Shown here: piece after piece, positions 61,301-64,000 of the stretch
Position numbering within the stretch: the stretch's first letter is position 1
Layout of the letters: the number at the start of each line of letters is the position of its first letter
Assembly: GCA_003134995.1 (NCBI GenBank)
Contig: PLDC01000020.1
Location: 175-64,174, forward strand
Source: Acidobacteriaceae bacterium
Lineage (GTDB): Bacteria > Acidobacteriota > Terriglobia > Terriglobales > Acidobacteriaceae
DNA: 64,000 nt
Reading direction: 5' to 3'
Notes under the pieces: generated by a model
The model's database searches: none
Told to the model about the DNA's origin: nothing
Seen by the model: only the letters and a program-made list of their open reading frames with translations
Translations under genes and position numbers: made by a program

Positions 61301-61984
61301 CCGAGATTCCTCCGCCCCTCGCTTGCGCTCGGGGGTCGGAATGACAAATGCGTTACTGGGTACTCGGTACTAGGTACTCGGAACTCGCAACTTCATCGCC
61401 GCGATGCTCTTTGGCAGGTGGAACGCGCTGTTCGCGGTTCTGGTCCGTTGCTGGAAAAATTGCCGGAGCCCGATTCGCCTTCACCGCTGCAGCGCATGAA
61501 TCATGAAGAGCGCATCGTTGCTGACTTTCACGGCACCGGCCTCACCGTTGGACCGCATCCCATGGCTTACCGCCGCGACTGGCTCAATGCCATGGGCATT
61601 CGCCGCGCCAGCGAACTCCGCGACCTGCCCAACGGCAAGCGTCTGCGCATCGGAGGTTGCGTAATCGTGCGCCAGCGCCCGGGCACCGCGAAGGGGTTTG
61701 TATTTTTAAGTCTGGAAGATGAAACGGGAGTGGCTAATGCGATTATTGCGCCCGATCTTTTTCATCGCAATCGCCTGCTGTTGGCCTCAGAACGGTTTCT
61801 GGCTATCGAAGGAATTTTGCAGAATCAGGACAATGTGATTTCTGTGAAAGCGGAACGCGTGCAGCCCCTGTTCGTAACGAAAGCGGAAACGGTTTCACAC
61901 GACTCCACTAAGCGGTCGTTGGTCGTTGGTCGTTGGCCGTTCGCAAACGCAGAAGAAAATTTGAAACTAGAAACCAGAAACTGA
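58358..61984 (+). CDS. dnaE2: DnaE2 error-prone polymerase III alpha subunit, with in-frame repeat insertions
   Basis: DnaE2 is the polymerase of the ImuA-ImuB-DnaE2 mutasome. The frame codes for 1208 residues, about 150 more than the usual 1050-1080. A PHP domain (from residue 1, VELHARSAFSFLEGSS), the catalytic palm with D433 and D435 in PDIDLDLP, and a C-terminal OB fold are recognisable. Three stretches look foreign: about 69-120, 850-913 and 973-1011. Their DNA carries the palindromic GTACCGAG and GGAATGACAA-type interspersed repeats, and all keep the frame. The C-terminus (about 1183-1208) is also repeat DNA. The start is a TTG, immediately after another palindrome. Confidence 0.93.
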   Translation: MYVELHARSAFSFLEGSSLPEDLMATCARLHMPAMALLDTDGVYGAPRFHLAAKKMGIKAHIGAEVTCQSFAPVILSGAHASRSEACAESKDPYTQRAAKQAGIPRFARNDKVAWNEKPFRLPLLVSSRAGYQNLCRLITKMKLRSKKGEGSVRHEELEEHAAGLICLTGGADGALAAALQRGGVEEARKEIEQLIGWFGCGNVYVELQRHFHREEETRNRAAITIARSLNLPLLATNGVCYAAEKNRELCDAFTAIRHHRTLSTAGRLLARNSERHLKSPQEMQQLFADLPEAIANTCELSSRLEFSLNDLGYEFPRYPVPEGETMNSFLRERAWEGFRQRYGRAAPDMQTRARRQAERELALIGKLKLDGYFLIVWDLVRFCREQNILLQGRGSAANSAVCYSLGITAVDPISMELLFERFLSEERGEWPDIDLDLPSGDEREKVIQYVYRRYGERGAAMTANVITYRNRMAAREMGKALGFDPETLAKISAAVATWEFRDENDALDRRFRDAGLDLNHPRLRKYYELCLAVQDMPRHLGQHSGGMVICQGQLDSVVPLEPASMPGRVVVQWDKEDCADMGIIKVDLLGLGMMAVLKDSIELIRNHYREEVDLAHLPQDDATVYSALQKADTIGLFQVESRAQMACLPRLRPKRFYDIVVQVAIIRPGPIVGQMVNPFLQRRQGREEVTYAHPSLEPVLKRTLGVPLFQEQLLRIAMIAANFTGGEAEDLRRAMGFKRSQARMKEIEGKLRAGMTQNKISPKVQEEIILSITSFALYGFPESHAASFALIAYASAYLKCHYLAAFTAALLNNQPMGFYSPATIVTDAKRHGLKMLPVDVTRSEWLCSLEAVASCQLPVASESVPGTEYRVPSRTFANSDQKISRAIEKTFVIPTPERTRSAEESRSCSQLASPALRLGLRYVRGLREEAAQALVRERALAPFTSIHDLTRRVPELRKDELTTLAEIGALNAVASTEYRVPRFLRPSLALGGRNDKCVTGYSVLGTRNSQLHRRDALWQVERAVRGSGPLLEKLPEPDSPSPLQRMNHEERIVADFHGTGLTVGPHPMAYRRDWLNAMGIRRASELRDLPNGKRLRIGGCVIVRQRPGTAKGFVFLSLEDETGVANAIIAPDLFHRNRLLLASERFLAIEGILQNQDNVISVKAERVQPLFVTKAETVSHDSTKRSLVVGRWPFANAEENLKLETRN
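58592..58620. repeat. Perfect palindrome inside dnaE2 (insertion 1)
   Basis: GCACATGCTTCAC (58592-58604) and GTGAAGCATGTGC (58608-58620) form a 13-bp perfect stem with a GAA loop. It is part of a block (58562-58720) ending in a GATTCCTCGCTTCGCTCGGA unit, a known interspersed-repeat style. Confidence 0.8.
60905..61098. repeat. Interspersed repeat block inside dnaE2 (insertion 2)
   Basis: The block begins with CCAGTTGCCAGTTGCCGGTT units, continues with GTACCGAGTACCGAGTACCG and ends with a GAGCGAACGCGAAGCGCGGA-type segment. It codes for about 64 residues with no counterpart in other DnaE2 proteins I know. Confidence 0.7.
61276..61392. repeat. Interspersed repeat block inside dnaE2 (insertion 3)
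   Basis: AGTACCGAGTACCGAGTACC on the left faces its complement GGTACTCGGTACTAGGTACT on the right, so the whole block is palindromic. A CCTCGCTTGCGCTCGGGGGT hairpin lies in the middle. It codes for about 39 residues between ALNAVAS and LHRRDALWQVERA. Confidence 0.7.
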
Positions 61985-61992
61985 AACTTGCC

Positions 61993-62574
61993 TCACTGCG
62001 GCGGATCTTCGGGCCTGGCTCCGGGCGCGAATGGCAGCCTGACGGCTCCGGCCATTATGTCGAGTTCATCCTGTGTAAACATTTTCTTGAAGCGGCCGGA
62101 ATTGATGACCCGGTCGCGCTCGTCGGGAGGCATGGCGCTTAGATCGCGTACTGCAGTGGTTACCATGCGCCGCCGGTCGGGCGGAAGCTGCCGCATGCGG
62201 TTGACTACCTGCTTCTGTTCCGGCGTGAGGTGCGCCCAGCGATCCATGTTATCGACAATGCGTTGCTGTTCGCGTGGTGGAAGGCTCGCGAAATAGTGCA
62301 ATTGCTGCCGCAAACGCTGCTGTTGCTGCGGAGTCATATGGCGGAAGCCGGGATCGTTTTGCAAGGCGCGATCCTGCTCGCCCGGCGGAAGACCCTTATA
62401 GCGGCGCAGCCAGTCACCTGCGTGGGCTTCTCCCTGATGGTTGGGCGCTGCTGGGCGTGCCTGCACAGTATGGAGGTTGCTGCGCTGCGCCAGGCATGGA
62501 GAAAGCGATAGCACAACGGTGGCTGCCGACAGCACAGCCATAGCCATCCATCCCGTCATGAGATTTTTCTGCAT
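61993..62574 (-). CDS. Exported DUF3106 protein
   Basis: This 193-residue protein has a signal peptide (about 1-29) and a DUF3106 domain with repeated helix units of the type LPPxEQxR (LPPGEQDRAL, LPPREQQRIV, LTPEQKQVVNRM, MPPDERDRVI). The family is of unknown function and is often encoded after an ECF sigma and its anti-sigma, as here. It is the third gene of that operon, 51 bp after the anti-sigma stop codon, and is probably a periplasmic partner of the signal system. Confidence 0.88.
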   Translation of the reverse strand: MQKNLMTGWMAMAVLSAATVVLSLSPCLAQRSNLHTVQARPAAPNHQGEAHAGDWLRRYKGLPPGEQDRALQNDPGFRHMTPQQQQRLRQQLHYFASLPPREQQRIVDNMDRWAHLTPEQKQVVNRMRQLPPDRRRMVTTAVRDLSAMPPDERDRVINSGRFKKMFTQDELDIMAGAVRLPFAPGARPEDPPQ

Positions 62575-62625
62575 TCTCCCCCGCCCTTAGGTTCGTTCCG
62601 CTCTTAACTCTTGCTACTTCACAGC

Positions 62626-63126
62626 CTATGGATTCTCAACAACGTCGTGCTGAACCTGCAAATCATCCAGCAGATCGAAGTCGGAATACAGATCATGATT
62701 TTTCTCGAGAGCCTGCAGATCGCTCACAGCGGTCCCTGGTCCCGACGGTGTCTGAGGTTCAACCCGCGCGAACTGGCTATCGTTATATCGAGTCGCGCTG
62801 TTCTTAGTGAAGAACAATCCCACACCCACTGCGATCAGCACAGTAAGTGCCGCCGCAAGCGCAGGACGCCGGAACCACGCCAACCATGTGACTTGCGGTT
62901 TGGCCATCTCTTCGCGTAGACGCGCTTGCAGGCGCACATCAAAATATGGCGAGGGCTCCGGAGACTGCCACTCGTCCAGCAACGCCATGGTCTGCTTGAA
63001 CTCTTCGAGCTTTGCGGCGCACGCGCCGCAGCCCGCCAGATGTCCGCTGACCTCAGGAGTCACTTCCATCAAACCGGATGCCATGTCTGGCATCATTTCT
63101 CGAATCTCATTGCACTTCATAACCAT
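62626..63126 (-). CDS. Membrane anti-sigma factor with ZAS zinc finger
   Basis: This 166-residue protein has the anti-sigma zinc motif C5, H29, C33, C36 (HLAGCGAC), a membrane helix (about 88-107) and a short acidic exterior tail (about 110-166). AAGGGGA precedes the ATG. It follows the sigma gene by 78 bp and should bind that sigma factor at the membrane. The small external part suggests sensing through another protein, possibly the DUF3106 product. Confidence 0.9.
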   Translation of the reverse strand: MVMKCNEIREMMPDMASGLMEVTPEVSGHLAGCGACAAKLEEFKQTMALLDEWQSPEPSPYFDVRLQARLREEMAKPQVTWLAWFRRPALAAALTVLIAVGVGLFFTKNSATRYNDSQFARVEPQTPSGPGTAVSDLQALEKNHDLYSDFDLLDDLQVQHDVVENP

Positions 63127-63204
63127 TTCCCCTTAACTTCTATTCCTACCGTCAGTCGCCAATTCAGTTGTGATTCTGAGCGGAACGTACCCGCTCGTGA
63201 AGCA

Positions 63205-63999
63205 TCACAGAAATTCTCTTAACTGTTCCCGCAAAGTTTCATACGCGCGAAACAATAACGACTTAGTTGCCGACTCGCTTAACTTCAGTACATCGGCGAT
63301 TTGCTTGTAATCCATTTGCTGATACTTGTGCATTACCACCGCGAGCCGCTGCCGTTCCGGAAGAGTTTCTACTTTGCGCCGGATCGCCAGCATTCGCTCG
63401 CGCCGTACCAGTAATTCTTCGGCCGTCATCTTGCTGTCGGCCACATCCATTGTGGTGCCAGTCTCTTCATCCGGCTCGTCGAGGCTAACCGTCACCTCCG
63501 GACGTTCCTTGCGCGTGTCGCGCGCGTGATTCACCGCGAGATTGGTCGCGATGCGATACAGCCACGTGGTGAACTTCGCGCTGGCTTCATAACTCTGGCG
63601 CGAACGATACACGCGCAGAAAAACTTCCTGCGCAAGATCTTCCGCGGCGGCAGTGTTACGCGCCATGCGGTACATAAAACTCACCAGCGGCCGGCGATAC
63701 TTCTGCACCAGAAAATCGAACGCCGACTGATCTCCAGCCTTCACCCGCAACATGACTTCGGCGTCGGTATAACTTTCAGTGCCAGCCATCGCCGGTTCCA
63801 AACCGCCGGACGGCCCAAGCGCGGCCATCAGAACCCCTCCGTCCATGGCGGCAGTGCTCACACTAGTTCCAACCCTGGGAAGAGCAGAAAGTTCTTCTTT
63901 TTCTTGATCGACCGAACCTTGGGAAGTCCCCGCAGATGAGGGGGATAGACCGGGTCGAAGCGGTTTGGTTTGGTCCGGCATGAGGGTTACTTTAGGCAC
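63205..63999 (-). CDS. ECF sigma factor (RpoE-like), 5' end at the window edge
   Basis: The visible frame reaches the edge of the window; a GTG at 63999 and an ATG at 63981 are possible starts, or the gene begins beyond. The product (up to 264 residues) has an unusual N-terminal extension of about 75 residues rich in Pro/Ser/Gly. Region 2 (AAAEDLAQEVFLRVYRSR, FTTWLYRIATNLAVNHAR) and region 4 (MDYKQIADVLKLSESATKSL) follow. It is the first visible gene of the sigma / anti-sigma / DUF3106 operon. Confidence 0.9.
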   Translation of the reverse strand: MPKVTLMPDQTKPLRPGLSPSSAGTSQGSVDQEKEELSALPRVGTSVSTAAMDGGVLMAALGPSGGLEPAMAGTESYTDAEVMLRVKAGDQSAFDFLVQKYRRPLVSFMYRMARNTAAAEDLAQEVFLRVYRSRQSYEASAKFTTWLYRIATNLAVNHARDTRKERPEVTVSLDEPDEETGTTMDVADSKMTAEELLVRRERMLAIRRKVETLPERQRLAVVMHKYQQMDYKQIADVLKLSESATKSLLFRAYETLREQLREFL

Positions 64000-64000
64000 A

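Noticed and set aside
63120-63148. GGAATAGAA followed by GTTATG before the 62626-63126 anti-sigma gene
   Set aside because: The phase is 23 nt, the A-run is broken and the supposed -10 overlaps the ATG-GTT-ATG start behind a good ribosome site.

Overview
The window looks like chromosomal DNA of a soil-type Acidobacteriota, probably near the Koribacter/Terriglobus side of the phylum. This rests on gene content, not on a marker gene: several small secreted families I associate with acidobacteria, secreted proteins built from Ig-like domains that end in a membrane anchor and a Gly/Gln-rich tail, many ECF sigma factors, an imuA-imuB-dnaE2 cassette and moderately high GC. I see no rRNA, tRNA, CRISPR array or prophage.

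Region 1 (1-7.6 kb) holds the end of a secreted glycosidase-like protein, a PAS-PAS-GAF sigma-54 activator, a STAS protein, an ECF sigma factor, a response regulator with a degenerate receiver, and a second ECF sigma with its anti-sigma. Region 2 (7.6-17.3 kb) is a series of exported proteins: a porin, a DUF2231 membrane protein, a delta-60 repeat protein, a WAVG propeller, a Tat phosphoesterase, a cupredoxin, a third ECF sigma and a small secreted protein. Six promoters here, plus the promoter of the sigma/anti-sigma operon, share one motif, GGAATAA(AA) and then GTT exactly 22 nt later. I read this as the regulon of the sigma factor at 7049-7591, and it is the main finding.

Region 3 (17.3-25.8 kb) has a thiO-thiS-thiG thiamine operon with a frameshift in thiO, a frameshifted outer-membrane family gene behind a strong sigma-54 promoter, a truncated small ORF, a 1046-residue glycosidase-like Ig protein, and a 1.3 kb stretch without a convincing gene. 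Region 4 (25.6-33.8 kb) carries a GT39-like membrane glycosyltransferase and a secreted protein of 37 Sel1 repeats, bordered by four copies of a degenerate dispersed repeat; the last copy lies beside an IS110 transposase remnant.

Region 5 (34-55.5 kb) is mostly ordinary chromosome: S9 peptidase, proline dehydrogenase, TonB-like protein, thioredoxin reductase, SpoIIE phosphatase, MATE exporter, kelch protein, ABC exporter pair, frameshifted DinB, PhoU with a PhoB-like regulator, M13 peptidase and a DUF2911/TPR protein. Region 6 (55.6-62 kb) is the imuA-imuB-dnaE2 SOS mutagenesis cassette. Palindromic interspersed repeats have invaded it, filling the intergenic gaps and apparently inserting in frame inside dnaE2. 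The window ends with an ECF sigma / anti-sigma / DUF3106 operon. Four genes (porin 3' end, outer-membrane gene, thiO, dinB) look displaced by one base, so assembly error should be considered alongside real gene decay.
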